Shown piece after piece: positions 35,056-43,068 of a DNA stretch of 64,000 nt; position 1 is the first letter of the stretch; each line of letters begins with the position of its first letter. The position numbers and the translations under genes are program-made. The notes beneath the pieces were generated by a model that was given only the letters and a program-made list of their open reading frames with translations, was not told where the DNA came from and ran no database searches. The stretch comes from Betaproteobacteria bacterium Ga0077526 (GTDB lineage Bacteria; Pseudomonadota; Gammaproteobacteria; Burkholderiales; Ga0077523), in assembly GCA_001464765.1 (NCBI GenBank), contig LNDV01000038.1:62001-126000 (forward strand), given 5' to 3'.

Positions 35056-35210
35056 CCGTTGTCTGGACTTCGTCCGGGAATCAACGTCCGCGCCGCGACA
35101 TCCACCGTCCCCGGGCAGAGCCCGGGCTACACGTGCCGTAGCCCGGACTCCGTCCGGGAATCCCCCGGCGTAGAGTCGCGCACACCGCCCCCGGGCACAG
35201 CCCGGGCTAC
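35056..35210. repeat. REP-like palindromic repeats, copy 2 (tandem variants)
   Basis: Array of related units: CTGGACTTCGTCCGGGAAT, CCCCGGGCAGAGCCCGGGCTAC (35109-35130), GTAGCCCGGACTCCGTCCGGGAAT (35138-35161) and CCCCCGGGCACAGCCCGGGCTAC (35188-35210). The last unit's GTAG, read on the minus strand, provides the stop codon of the RES-domain gene. Confidence 0.72.
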
Positions 35211-35905
35211 AACGCATGCGGTGCCTTCTTCTCGTACCAATGCGTGATCGCCGTGCCGTCCCAATGCATGGCGATATGGGCGCCGGCCTTCGCGCGGCCG
35301 AGTGCCGTAGGGCGAAACGCCCCGACACACAAACCGCCGTCGAACCGCACACTCCGATACACCACGCCCGCGCTGCCCGACTGCCTGAGTGCGCGCCCCA
35401 GAGCTTTACCCGCGCTGTAGTCGTCAGGGGAATAGATCTCGGGCGCTTTCTTGCGGAAGCCGGTCAGGTCGTGCAAACGCGCATCCACATCGGCGAGGAT
35501 CAGCCTGAGGTCGATGTCCACCGCCGGCTCCCGCGTGCGCGACAGAAACACGCCACGGTGATAGCCGACCTCGGCGACGGAGGCCTCCAGACTGTCCGCC
35601 GCGTAGTAGACGCCGTAACTGCCATCGGAGAAGCGCGACCCCTCGGGGTTCAGATGGGTGAAGGCCGCCATGATCGGCGTCGCGCCCGCGCCCGTGACGC
35701 GCTCGGCAGGCGGCACGAGCTGCAGCTGACCGAGTTCGTCACGCACCCGTGAATTGGTGACGGCTTCGATGGCGAAGACGACGTCGAGGTCCGCGGGGTC
35801 CGCGATGGCGTCGTACAGGCCCACGGTCGGGTAGCGCGACGGAATGAGGCGAAAGCTGGGCTTCCACTCGACGGAGCGGACCGGGACCGACGCCGGGTCG
35901 ATCAC
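35207..35905 (-). CDS. RES-domain toxin (NAD-degrading family)
   Basis: 232 aa. GTG at 35905 overlaps the antitoxin stop (GTGA). The RES fold motifs are visible: an Arg in PSFRLIPSRYPT, a Tyr-Glu region (GVYYAADSLEASVAEVGYHR), and the C-terminal VVYRSVRFDGGLCVGAFRPTALG that gives the family its name (R-E/F-S-like). RES toxins of the MbcT/ParT type consume NAD+ and are neutralised by Xre/ParS antitoxins, as encoded just upstream. The stop TAG lies in a REP-like repeat. Confidence 0.87.
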   Translation of the reverse strand: MIDPASVPVRSVEWKPSFRLIPSRYPTVGLYDAIADPADLDVVFAIEAVTNSRVRDELGQLQLVPPAERVTGAGATPIMAAFTHLNPEGSRFSDGSYGVYYAADSLEASVAEVGYHRGVFLSRTREPAVDIDLRLILADVDARLHDLTGFRKKAPEIYSPDDYSAGKALGRALRQSGSAGVVYRSVRFDGGLCVGAFRPTALGRAKAGAHIAMHWDGTAITHWYEKKAPHAL

Positions 35906-36312
35906 GCCTTGCCGCCGCGCTGGGCGTCCAGATACTCCCGGACGACGTAGAGATCGGCCACCTGCCCGGCCAGCATGCGGTCCATGGCCGAGCGCCCGCC
36001 GAACAGCGGGGCATCGTTGGGCTTGCGCAGCCAGGCATCGGCGCGATCCGCCTCGGGAAACAGGATGTGGAGCGCCGCGTAGATGCCGAACAGGTAGGAC
36101 AGCCGCTCGAGTACGTGCCGGTCGAGCGGCCCGACCTTGCCCTGCTTCCACTGGTACAGCGTCGACTTGCCCACGCCCAGCAAGGTGAGCTGCTCGGCCA
36201 CGCTGAGCTGCCACGCATCGCTCAGGCGCCAGAACGTGCGCAATGCGGCAGCCGCGGCCTCGGGGGAGCCGAGGTCCACGGGCGGGGACTGCATGCGTGC
36301 GACGGCGGTCAT
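35902..36312 (-). CDS. Xre/MbcA/ParS-type antitoxin
   Basis: 136 aa. N-terminal Xre-like DNA-binding part (LSVAEQLTLLGVGKSTLYQWKQG) and a C-terminal toxin-binding domain (LERLSYLFGIYAALHILFPEADRADAWLRKPNDAPLFGGRSAMDRML), the standard MbcA/ParS layout. It should neutralise the RES toxin and repress the operon. An inverted repeat at 36378-36402 lies upstream and is a candidate operator. ATG at 36312 is chosen; an earlier start cannot be excluded. Confidence 0.87.
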   Translation of the reverse strand: MTAVARMQSPPVDLGSPEAAAAALRTFWRLSDAWQLSVAEQLTLLGVGKSTLYQWKQGKVGPLDRHVLERLSYLFGIYAALHILFPEADRADAWLRKPNDAPLFGGRSAMDRMLAGQVADLYVVREYLDAQRGGKA

Positions 36313-36377
36313 GGGATGCGGCGGCACCGATCCGGCACCGCTCTCCGTTGGAACGAGTCCCGATGGTATTCCGTTTT

Positions 36378-36402
36378 CGGACACTTTTCCAGATAGTGTC
36401 CG
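36378..36402. promoter_or_regulatory. Inverted repeat CGGACACT-N9-AGTGTCCG, putative TA operator
   Basis: Perfect 8-bp arms spaced by 9 nt, 66 nt upstream of the antitoxin ATG, in the divergent gap between the toxin-antitoxin operon and the amidohydrolase gene. Size and place suit autorepression by the Xre-type antitoxin. Confidence 0.6.
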
Positions 36403-36531
36403 GAATAGCACTCCTCGAGGCACCGAGAGAATGGCTCCGGACGCACCGCCGGTCCCGTCAATCCGCCGACCGCGCATCGACCTCGCCCAGTCTACGTATG
36501 ATGGGAGCCTCGAACACGCTGGGAGGACACC

Positions 36532-38259
36532 ATGACCCTGGACCTGCTGATCCGCGGCGGCACCGTCGTCGACGGCACCGGTCGCCCGCGCTTCACCGCC
36601 GATGTCGGCATCTCGGGCGGCCGGATCGTCGGGATCGGCCGCATCACCGACGCCGCGAAGCGCACCCTCGACGCCGACGGGCTGATCGTCTCCCCGGGCT
36701 TTGTCGACGGTCACACTCACATGGATGCCCAGGTGATGTGGGACCCCATGGGCTCCTGCTCCTGCTATCACGGCGTGACGTCGGTGGTGATGAGCAACTG
36801 CGGCTTCACGCTCGCGCCCTGTCGGCCCGCCGACCGGGAGTGGGTGGCGAACAGCCTCTCCTACGTGGAAGACATCTCCCCCGCCGCCATGGCCGCGGGC
36901 ATCGACTGGACGTGGGAGTCCTTTCCGGAATACCTCGCGGCGGTCGAGCGCCGGCCGAAGGCCCTCAACCACGCCATGTACGTCGGTCACTCCGCGCTAC
37001 GGATGTATGTCATGGGCAAGCGTGCCGTCACCGACCGCGCCACGCCGGACGAGATCCGGCAGATGGCGCATCTGGTGCAGGACGCGCTGCGTGCCGGCGC
37101 GATCGGCCTCTCCACCTCACGCACCCACACGCACCTCACACCCGACGGCACACCGGTCGCAAGCCGCATCGCGGGGTGGGACGAGATCGAGCAGATGGTG
37201 GCTGCAATGGCCGAGCTGGACGCCGGCATCTTCCAGACAGGACCGGAAATCATGAACCAGGCGGACAACCTTGCCTTCCTGGATCGCATGCGTCACTTCG
37301 CCATGACGTACCGGCGCCCGGTGATGTTCGGCATCGTGACGACGCGGCAGGGCGACGATCCGCCCGAGTGGCAGACCCAGGCCAGGGCCGTCGCGGAGGT
37401 CAACGCGGCTGGTGGCCGCATGTTCGCCCAGGGCACGACGCGCTCCATCAACGCGGTGTTCTCGCTGAAGTCGTATCTGCCGTTCGACGTGCTGCCGGCC
37501 TGGAAGACCCTTCGCGCTCTGCCTATCGCGCAGCAGCGCGAGCGCATGCGTGACCCGGCGGTGCGTCGCGAACTCGTCGCCGCCGAAGCCGCGATGAAGC
37601 CCCGCGACAACAAGATGCAAGGTGGCGGTGCCGCCACCACCGACCCGCGCAAGCCGGACTACGACAACCTGTACGCGCTCACCGGCGTGGACTGGAACGA
37701 TCCGACGGTGGCCGAACTCGCGCGCGCCCACGGCAAGCACCCCGTGGAGGTGATCATCGACCAGTGCCTCGCAGACGAGAACCAGATCTACATGCAGCCG
37801 ATCGTCAACGAGAACCGCGACGACATCCTCGGCATGCTGTCGCACGACGCCACACTTGCGACCTTCTCCGATTCCGGCGCGCATGTAGCGCAGGAAATGG
37901 GCTCGTCGCTCCAGACTCACTTCCTCCACTACTGGGTCAACCAGCGCAAGGCGTTCACGCTGGAACAGGCCGTGAAGAAGATGACGCACGACAACGCGCA
38001 GGCATTCGAGCTTGCCGAGCGCGGCTTGCTGCGGGAGGGATACAAGGCGGACGTGATCCTGTTCGAGGCAGACCGCGTGCGGCCGTGCCTGCCCACGGTG
38101 GAGACGGACCTCCCCGGCGGTGCGCGCCGGCTCGTGCAGAAGGCCGAAGGGATTCGTGCGTCCATCGTCAACGGCGCAGTCACGCTGGAGGACGGTGCAT
38201 CCACGGGCGTCTATGCCGGCGAGGTGATGAAGGGCAAGCTGGCCGCGAAGCACGCGTGA
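36532..38259 (+). CDS. N-acyl-D-amino-acid deacylase-like amidohydrolase
   Basis: 575 aa of the amidohydrolase-3/D-aminoacylase group. N-terminal LLIRGGTVVDGTGRPRFTADVGI, metal motif SPGFVDGHTHMDAQVMWDP, and later SDSGAHVAQEMG near the catalytic Asp, with the C-terminal GYKADVILFEADRV. GGGAGGACACC precedes the ATG. Such enzymes remove acyl groups from D-amino acids or open related cyclic amides; the substrate here is not defined. It may be co-transcribed with the SDR gene 74 nt downstream. Confidence 0.87.
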   Translation: MTLDLLIRGGTVVDGTGRPRFTADVGISGGRIVGIGRITDAAKRTLDADGLIVSPGFVDGHTHMDAQVMWDPMGSCSCYHGVTSVVMSNCGFTLAPCRPADREWVANSLSYVEDISPAAMAAGIDWTWESFPEYLAAVERRPKALNHAMYVGHSALRMYVMGKRAVTDRATPDEIRQMAHLVQDALRAGAIGLSTSRTHTHLTPDGTPVASRIAGWDEIEQMVAAMAELDAGIFQTGPEIMNQADNLAFLDRMRHFAMTYRRPVMFGIVTTRQGDDPPEWQTQARAVAEVNAAGGRMFAQGTTRSINAVFSLKSYLPFDVLPAWKTLRALPIAQQRERMRDPAVRRELVAAEAAMKPRDNKMQGGGAATTDPRKPDYDNLYALTGVDWNDPTVAELARAHGKHPVEVIIDQCLADENQIYMQPIVNENRDDILGMLSHDATLATFSDSGAHVAQEMGSSLQTHFLHYWVNQRKAFTLEQAVKKMTHDNAQAFELAERGLLREGYKADVILFEADRVRPCLPTVETDLPGGARRLVQKAEGIRASIVNGAVTLEDGASTGVYAGEVMKGKLAAKHA

Positions 38260-38333
38260 TCGGCTACGCCGGTGGTACGAATCGACGACAACGGTAGTGG
38301 TACGTTCAGCAACGAGGAACGCAGGAGATTCCG

Positions 38334-39035
38334 ATGATTTCGCTGGATTTGAACGGCAAGGTGGTGGTGGTCACAGGGGGCTTCGGCAGCCTCGGCGCGA
38401 GCGTCGGTCGCACCGCGCTCACGGCAGGCGCGAGGGTCGCGCTGCTGGACAGAGCCGATGCGTCGCGCGCGCCGAAGGACGGCAGTGGAGCTCTCGCGTT
38501 GGGTGAGGTCGATCTCACATCGGCGGCAGGCGCATCCGACGCGATGGCGAAGATCGTCGCGCACTTCGGTCGCCTCGACGCCCTGGTCAACGTGGCGGGT
38601 GGCTTCCGGTGGGAGACCGTCACGGACGGGAGCGTCGACACATGGGACGCGATGTATGGCATGAACCTGCAAACCGCCGTGAACGCATCGCGAGCCGCTC
38701 TACCTCATCTGCTGACGGCGCCGGGCGGAAGCATCGTGAACATCGGCGCGCTCGCGTCGAACAAGGCGGGCACCGGGATGGGCGCCTATGCGGCGTCCAA
38801 GGCTGGCGTCGCGAAACTGACGGAAGCCATGGCGGACGAGTTCAAGGGGCGCGTCACGGTGAATGCGGTTCTGCCGTCCATCATCGACACGGCCGCAAAC
38901 CGTGCGGACATGCCGGACGCCGACTTCTCGAAGTGGGTGAAGCCCGAACAGATCGCGGAACTCATCGTGTTCCTGGTGTCCGATCGGGCCCGCGCGATCA
39001 CGGGAGCACTCGTACCGATCGCCGGCGGAATGTAG
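38334..39035 (+). CDS. Short-chain dehydrogenase/reductase
   Basis: 233 aa. N-terminal VVVTGGFGSLGASVGRTAL is the cofactor motif, with NVAGG in place of NNAG, and catalytic Ser/Tyr/Lys in the stretch NIGALAS...GAYAASKAGV. GGAG lies upstream of the ATG. The stop TAG is formed by the first bases (GTAG) of a REP-like palindrome. The substrate is unknown. Confidence 0.9.
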   Translation: MISLDLNGKVVVVTGGFGSLGASVGRTALTAGARVALLDRADASRAPKDGSGALALGEVDLTSAAGASDAMAKIVAHFGRLDALVNVAGGFRWETVTDGSVDTWDAMYGMNLQTAVNASRAALPHLLTAPGGSIVNIGALASNKAGTGMGAYAASKAGVAKLTEAMADEFKGRVTVNAVLPSIIDTAANRADMPDADFSKWVKPEQIAELIVFLVSDRARAITGALVPIAGGM

Positions 39036-39129
39036 CCCGGACGAGGCGCGCCTGCGCCGACTCCGGGGAATGACCGCGATGAGAGGCACTGCCCCCGGAG
39101 TCGGCGCGATGCCCCTCGTCCGGGCTACG
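39032..39129. repeat. REP-like palindrome pair, copy 3
   Basis: GTAGCCCGGACGAGG...CGACTCCGGGG (39032-39068) and the inverted CCCCCGGAGTCGGCG...CCTCGTCCGGGCTACG (39092-39129), 23 nt apart; a long imperfect inverted repeat. It fills the gap between two convergent genes and its two GTAG ends give both stop codons (39033-39035 plus; 39127-39125 minus). It could also act as a bidirectional terminator. Confidence 0.85.
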
Positions 39130-40210
39130 CCCGATAGATTTCCATGCCCTTCCAATCGAACTCGATGCCGTGGCCCGGCCGGTCGGGAGCGATCGCCATT
39201 CCGTCGCGCAATTCGAGCCGCTGCGCGATGAACCGATCGAGGCCGAAGCCGTGCACTTCGAGGTAGGCACCATTGGGAACGGCCGCCAGCAGATGCACGT
39301 GGACATCGTGCGCGCCGTGCGATGTGACGGGCAGGCCATGTGCCTCCGCAAGCCGGGCAACCTTCATCCATGGCGTGATGCCGCCGCACGTCGTGAGATC
39401 CGGCTCGGGGAAATCCACACCGCCCGCGGCGATCAGCGCCGTGAACTCGGCCACCGTGTGCAGATTCTCTCCGGCGGCGATCGGCACGCCTCCCTGCGCG
39501 CGCAAGCGCGCATAGCCCTCGAAATCATCCGGACGGATCGGCTCCTCGATCCAGACGAGCCCGAACTCCCGCAGCGCATGGAAGGCCCGCATCGCCTCGT
39601 CGGGGCGCCAGGCTTCGTTGGCGTCGGTCATCAGTTCGATGTCCGGCCCGATCAGTGCCCGCACGGCCGCGACCCGCTCGACGTCTTCGCGCAGCAGCGG
39701 ACGACCCAGCCGCATCTTCACGGAGCGGTAGCCGGCAGCAAGGCTGCGCCGCACGCCGTCGAGCAGTTGCTCCATGGGGAAGTTGAGATCGATGTTGCCA
39801 GCGTAGGCCCGCACCTCCGGTCGGTAACCACCCAGCAATCGCCAGAGCGGCTCACCCAGGGCCCGGCCGCGCAGATCCCACAGCGCCGTGTCTACGGCGG
39901 CGAGCGCGAAGCTCACCAGGCCACCGCGCCCGGAGTAGTGATGGCCCCGCCAGAGCTTCTGCCACAGCCATTCGATTCGGCGCGAGTCCTCGCCCAGCAG
40001 CTTGGCCTTGAAGACGTTCTCGACGATGGCCGCTGCCGCGACACCATGGCCGGCATTGAGCACCGTGTACCCGACGCCAGTTGCGCCGGACGCCGTGCCG
40101 ACGCGCACGGCCACGAGGTCGAATTCGCTCATGACACCGTGACTCGCCGCCTGCACCGGCACGGGCAGCGGAATGCGGTAGAGGGTGGTTTCGATCCGAT
40201 CGATGTTCAC
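39125..40210 (-). CDS. Mandelate racemase/muconate lactonizing enzyme-family protein (enolase superfamily)
   Basis: 361 aa starting at GTG 40210, with GAGGAG upstream. The capping domain begins IDRIETTLYRIPLPVP. In the barrel are SVKMRLG (K-x-R at the second-strand catalytic site), metal ligands in LMTDANEAW, WIEEPI and AAGENL, and a His-rich GLPVTSHGAHDVHVHL that supplies the opposite base. These features suit an acid-sugar dehydratase or racemase of the MR subgroup. The gene is bracketed by two REP-like palindromes (39032-39129 and 40261-40360). Confidence 0.87.
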   Translation of the reverse strand: MNIDRIETTLYRIPLPVPVQAASHGVMSEFDLVAVRVGTASGATGVGYTVLNAGHGVAAAAIVENVFKAKLLGEDSRRIEWLWQKLWRGHHYSGRGGLVSFALAAVDTALWDLRGRALGEPLWRLLGGYRPEVRAYAGNIDLNFPMEQLLDGVRRSLAAGYRSVKMRLGRPLLREDVERVAAVRALIGPDIELMTDANEAWRPDEAMRAFHALREFGLVWIEEPIRPDDFEGYARLRAQGGVPIAAGENLHTVAEFTALIAAGGVDFPEPDLTTCGGITPWMKVARLAEAHGLPVTSHGAHDVHVHLLAAVPNGAYLEVHGFGLDRFIAQRLELRDGMAIAPDRPGHGIEFDWKGMEIYRA

Positions 40211-40260
40211 GGCGCGCGGCTCCTCGTGGGATGAGGTCGCGATGATAAGCCGCGACGCCC

Positions 40261-40360
40261 GTAGCCCGGACGAGGCGCGCCCGCGCCGACTCCGGGGGAC
40301 GGCGCATCTCTTTACGTCTACTCCCCGGAGTCGGCGCATTCGCGCCTCGTCCGGGCGACG
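40261..40360. repeat. REP-like palindrome pair, copy 4
   Basis: GTAGCCCGGACGAGG...CGACTCCGGGGG (40261-40298) and inverted CTCCCCGGAGTCGG...CTCGTCCGGGCGACG (40321-40360). Nearly identical in plan to copy 3, with a different 22-nt centre. It lies between the rdgC stop and the enolase-superfamily gene start. Confidence 0.85.
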
Positions 40361-40389
40361 GAGTGCGTCGCATCCCGCGAAGACGAGCC

Positions 40390-41286
40390 CTACTTCGCTT
40401 CGCCGCCCAACGCCTCGACGAGGTCCGTGAGGAACTTCGACAGCATCGTCGTCATCAGCGCGAAGTCGGACTCGAACTGTTCCTCCGCCGACTCGGCGTC
40501 ACCCTCGCCTTCACCGCGCACGATGTCGAGGAAGGCGAGCCGCTTCACTTCCAGCTTCTCGGTGAGCGCGAAGGAAATGCGACCTTCCCACGTGAGCGCG
40601 AGGCGGATCGGCACCTTGCCGGCGACGATGTGATTGCGGATCTCGTTGGTCTCCAGCAGCGGGTGATGCGTGTACCGCACCGTGGCCTTCTCCTCGAGCG
40701 GCGACTGCAGCACGCACTCGCGGTCGATGGAGAAGCCGGGCGGCCCGTCGCGCTCGGACAGCCATTCCGCCATGGCCGAACTCGGCGCCCGCTCCGTCCT
40801 GAGCAGTTCGAAACCCGGCTCTTCCACCGACTTGTGGAGCCAGTCCACGAGATCGTTGGCTTTCTTGGGCGACGCGGCGTCCAGCACCAGCCATTTGCCT
40901 TCAGGGTCGATCCACGCGAACGTGGTCGTGTAGCGGCTGAAGGCGCGGCCGAGCAACTCGTCGGTGATCTCGTCGCGCATCTCGCGCAGACGCTTGCGGC
41001 CGGGCTTGAAGCCGGTGCGCGCCTCGATGTCCGCAGCGCGCTGCTCCACCTCCTGCTTCACGACCGACGCGGGCAGGAGCTTCTGTTCGGTGCCCAGCGC
41101 GATCAGCCAGTGCCCGGCGAGCGTGAAGACCAGCCGCTCGTCCCCGCGCGGCGAGATCCAGCCGTGCGATTCCCGCATCAGGCTGGAACAGGCGTGAAAC
41201 ACGAAGCGCTGCAGACTCTTCTCGAACGCCTCGACGGAGCCCGGCGATCCCGCCAGGCGATAGACCTGCAGATTGCGAAAGAACAT
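40390..41286 (-). CDS. rdgC: Recombination-associated protein RdgC
   Basis: 298 aa, close to the E. coli length. Starts MFFRNLQVYRLAG, the conserved opening, and includes GWISPRGD, LLPASVVKQEVEQRA and GRKRLREMRDEITDELLGRAF. RdgC forms a DNA-encircling dimer that limits RecA-driven recombination. It lies 11 nt after prfC on the same strand. Confidence 0.96.
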   Translation of the reverse strand: MFFRNLQVYRLAGSPGSVEAFEKSLQRFVFHACSSLMRESHGWISPRGDERLVFTLAGHWLIALGTEQKLLPASVVKQEVEQRAADIEARTGFKPGRKRLREMRDEITDELLGRAFSRYTTTFAWIDPEGKWLVLDAASPKKANDLVDWLHKSVEEPGFELLRTERAPSSAMAEWLSERDGPPGFSIDRECVLQSPLEEKATVRYTHHPLLETNEIRNHIVAGKVPIRLALTWEGRISFALTEKLEVKRLAFLDIVRGEGEGDAESAEEQFESDFALMTTMLSKFLTDLVEALGGEAK

Positions 41287-41297
41287 GGACGGTCCGG

Positions 41298-42926
41298 TCA
41301 GTGGGAGATCGATTCGAGCTGCAGGCCGGCGTGCTCGCGCTGCACATGGAAGTGGATCTTCGGCCACATGTCCTGCACCACCCTCATCTCGTACTGCGAT
41401 CCGGTCAGTACCGCATAGGCATCGGCGGCGTCCTGCGCGATCCGCGCCGCGTTGCCGTCGATGAAGCGCGTCAGCTCCGCCGGATCGTCGGCCGACACCC
41501 ACCGGGCGCAGCCGTAGGGGCTCGCGAGAATGCGGGCTTCCACGCCGTACTCGTGGGCGAGCCGATGCGCAGCCACGTCGAACTGCAGCACGCCCACGGC
41601 GCCGAGCAGCAGAATCGAACCGCGAAGCGGACGGAACACCTGGATGGCGCCCTCCTCTCCCAGCTGCATGAGACCTGTGCGCAGCTGCTTGGACTTGAGC
41701 GGGTTCACCACTTCGATGCCGCGGAAGATCTCGGGCGCGAAGAATGGCAGCCCGGTGAACTGCAGCGGCTCGGCGGTCTCGGTCAGCGTGTCGCCGAGCT
41801 GCAGGCCGCCATGGGTCGGGATGCCGATGATGTCGCCCGCGAAGGCCTCGTCCAGCAGCTCGCGCCGCTGCGACAGGAACGACACCACGGTGTTGGGGCG
41901 GAACTCCTTGCCCGTGCGCTGCAGACGCAGCCGCATGCCGCGCTCGAAACGGCCGGAGCACACACGCACGAAGACGACGCGGTCGCGGTGCGCGGGATCC
42001 ATGTTCGCCTGGATCTTGAAGACCACGCCCGTGAACTGCCGGCCCGCCGGTTCGACCGGGCCCTGCACCGCAACCCGCGCCTGCGGCGGCGGGGCGATGT
42101 CGACGATGGCATCGAGGATTTCGCGCACGCCGAAGTTGTTGATGGCGGACCCGAAGAACACGGGCGTCTGCTTGCCCGCCAGGAACTGCTCGCGATCGAA
42201 TGCCGGCGTGGCTTCCTTCACGAGTTCGATGTCGTCATGGGCACGCTCGAATTCCGGCGCGAACCGCTCGGCCAGGGCCGGGTTGTCCAGACCATGCAGG
42301 ACTTCGAGGTCGTCCGCCACGCGGTCCTCGCCGGCGCGGAACACCCGCACGCGGTCTTCGTGGAGGTCGTAGACGCCGTGGAAGCGCTTGCCCATGCCGA
42401 TGGGCCAGGAAAACGGCACGGCCGCCATGCCCAGCGTGCGCTCGATCTCGTCGATCAACTCGACGGGCTCGCGCACTTCGCGGTCCATCTTGTTGATGAA
42501 GGTGACGATGGGCGTGCCGCGCGCCCGGCACACTTCCAGCAGCCGCAGCGTTTGGGCTTCCACACCGTTGGCAGCGTCGATCACCATCAGCGCGGCGTCC
42601 ACCGCGGTGAGTACGCGATAGGTGTCTTCCGAGAAGTCCTGGTGGCCGGGTGTGTCGAGCAGGTTGATGACCTTGCCGCGGTACTCCATCTGCATGACCG
42701 AGCTGGCCACCGAAATGCCGCGCTGCTTTTCGATTTCCATCCAGTCGGACGTGGCGTGCCGGGTGGCCTTGCGCGCCTTCACGCTGCCGGCGATCTGGAT
42801 CGCGCCGGCGAACAGCAGCAGCTTCTCCGTAAGCGTGGTCTTGCCGGCATCCGGGTGCGAGATGATGGCGAAGGTGCGGCGCTGGGCGACTCGCTCGGCG
42901 AGCAGCTCGGGGGTCAGATCGGTCAT
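41298..42926 (-). CDS. prfC: Peptide chain release factor 3
   Basis: 542 aa. G1 ISHPDAGKTT, G3 DTPGHQDF, G4 FINKMDRE, and the C-terminal translation-factor domains (GVVFKIQANMDPAHRDRVVFVRVCSGRFERGM). RF3 is the GTPase that releases RF1/RF2 after termination. ATG at 42926 follows a CTGGAG site. An AT-neutral 142-nt gap separates it from the pcaB-like gene; nothing else was seen there. Confidence 0.97.
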   Translation of the reverse strand: MTDLTPELLAERVAQRRTFAIISHPDAGKTTLTEKLLLFAGAIQIAGSVKARKATRHATSDWMEIEKQRGISVASSVMQMEYRGKVINLLDTPGHQDFSEDTYRVLTAVDAALMVIDAANGVEAQTLRLLEVCRARGTPIVTFINKMDREVREPVELIDEIERTLGMAAVPFSWPIGMGKRFHGVYDLHEDRVRVFRAGEDRVADDLEVLHGLDNPALAERFAPEFERAHDDIELVKEATPAFDREQFLAGKQTPVFFGSAINNFGVREILDAIVDIAPPPQARVAVQGPVEPAGRQFTGVVFKIQANMDPAHRDRVVFVRVCSGRFERGMRLRLQRTGKEFRPNTVVSFLSQRRELLDEAFAGDIIGIPTHGGLQLGDTLTETAEPLQFTGLPFFAPEIFRGIEVVNPLKSKQLRTGLMQLGEEGAIQVFRPLRGSILLLGAVGVLQFDVAAHRLAHEYGVEARILASPYGCARWVSADDPAELTRFIDGNAARIAQDAADAYAVLTGSQYEMRVVQDMWPKIHFHVQREHAGLQLESISH

Positions 42927-43068
42927 GAAACTCCAGGAATCGGGCTTGGCCGGCCGCGAAGTGAGCATGCCGGGGCGGCAGGCCGGGCAGGAACAGCCCT
43001 GCATTCTAAGGCCTCCCCGCCATCTGCCCCAAGCGAATGGGCCCGGCTCCAGGGAAGGTCTGCCTGGA

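Noticed and set aside
39032..40360. Insertion sequence around the enolase-superfamily gene
   Set aside because: No transposase and no target-site duplication seen; the flanking palindromes fit REP-like repeats better.
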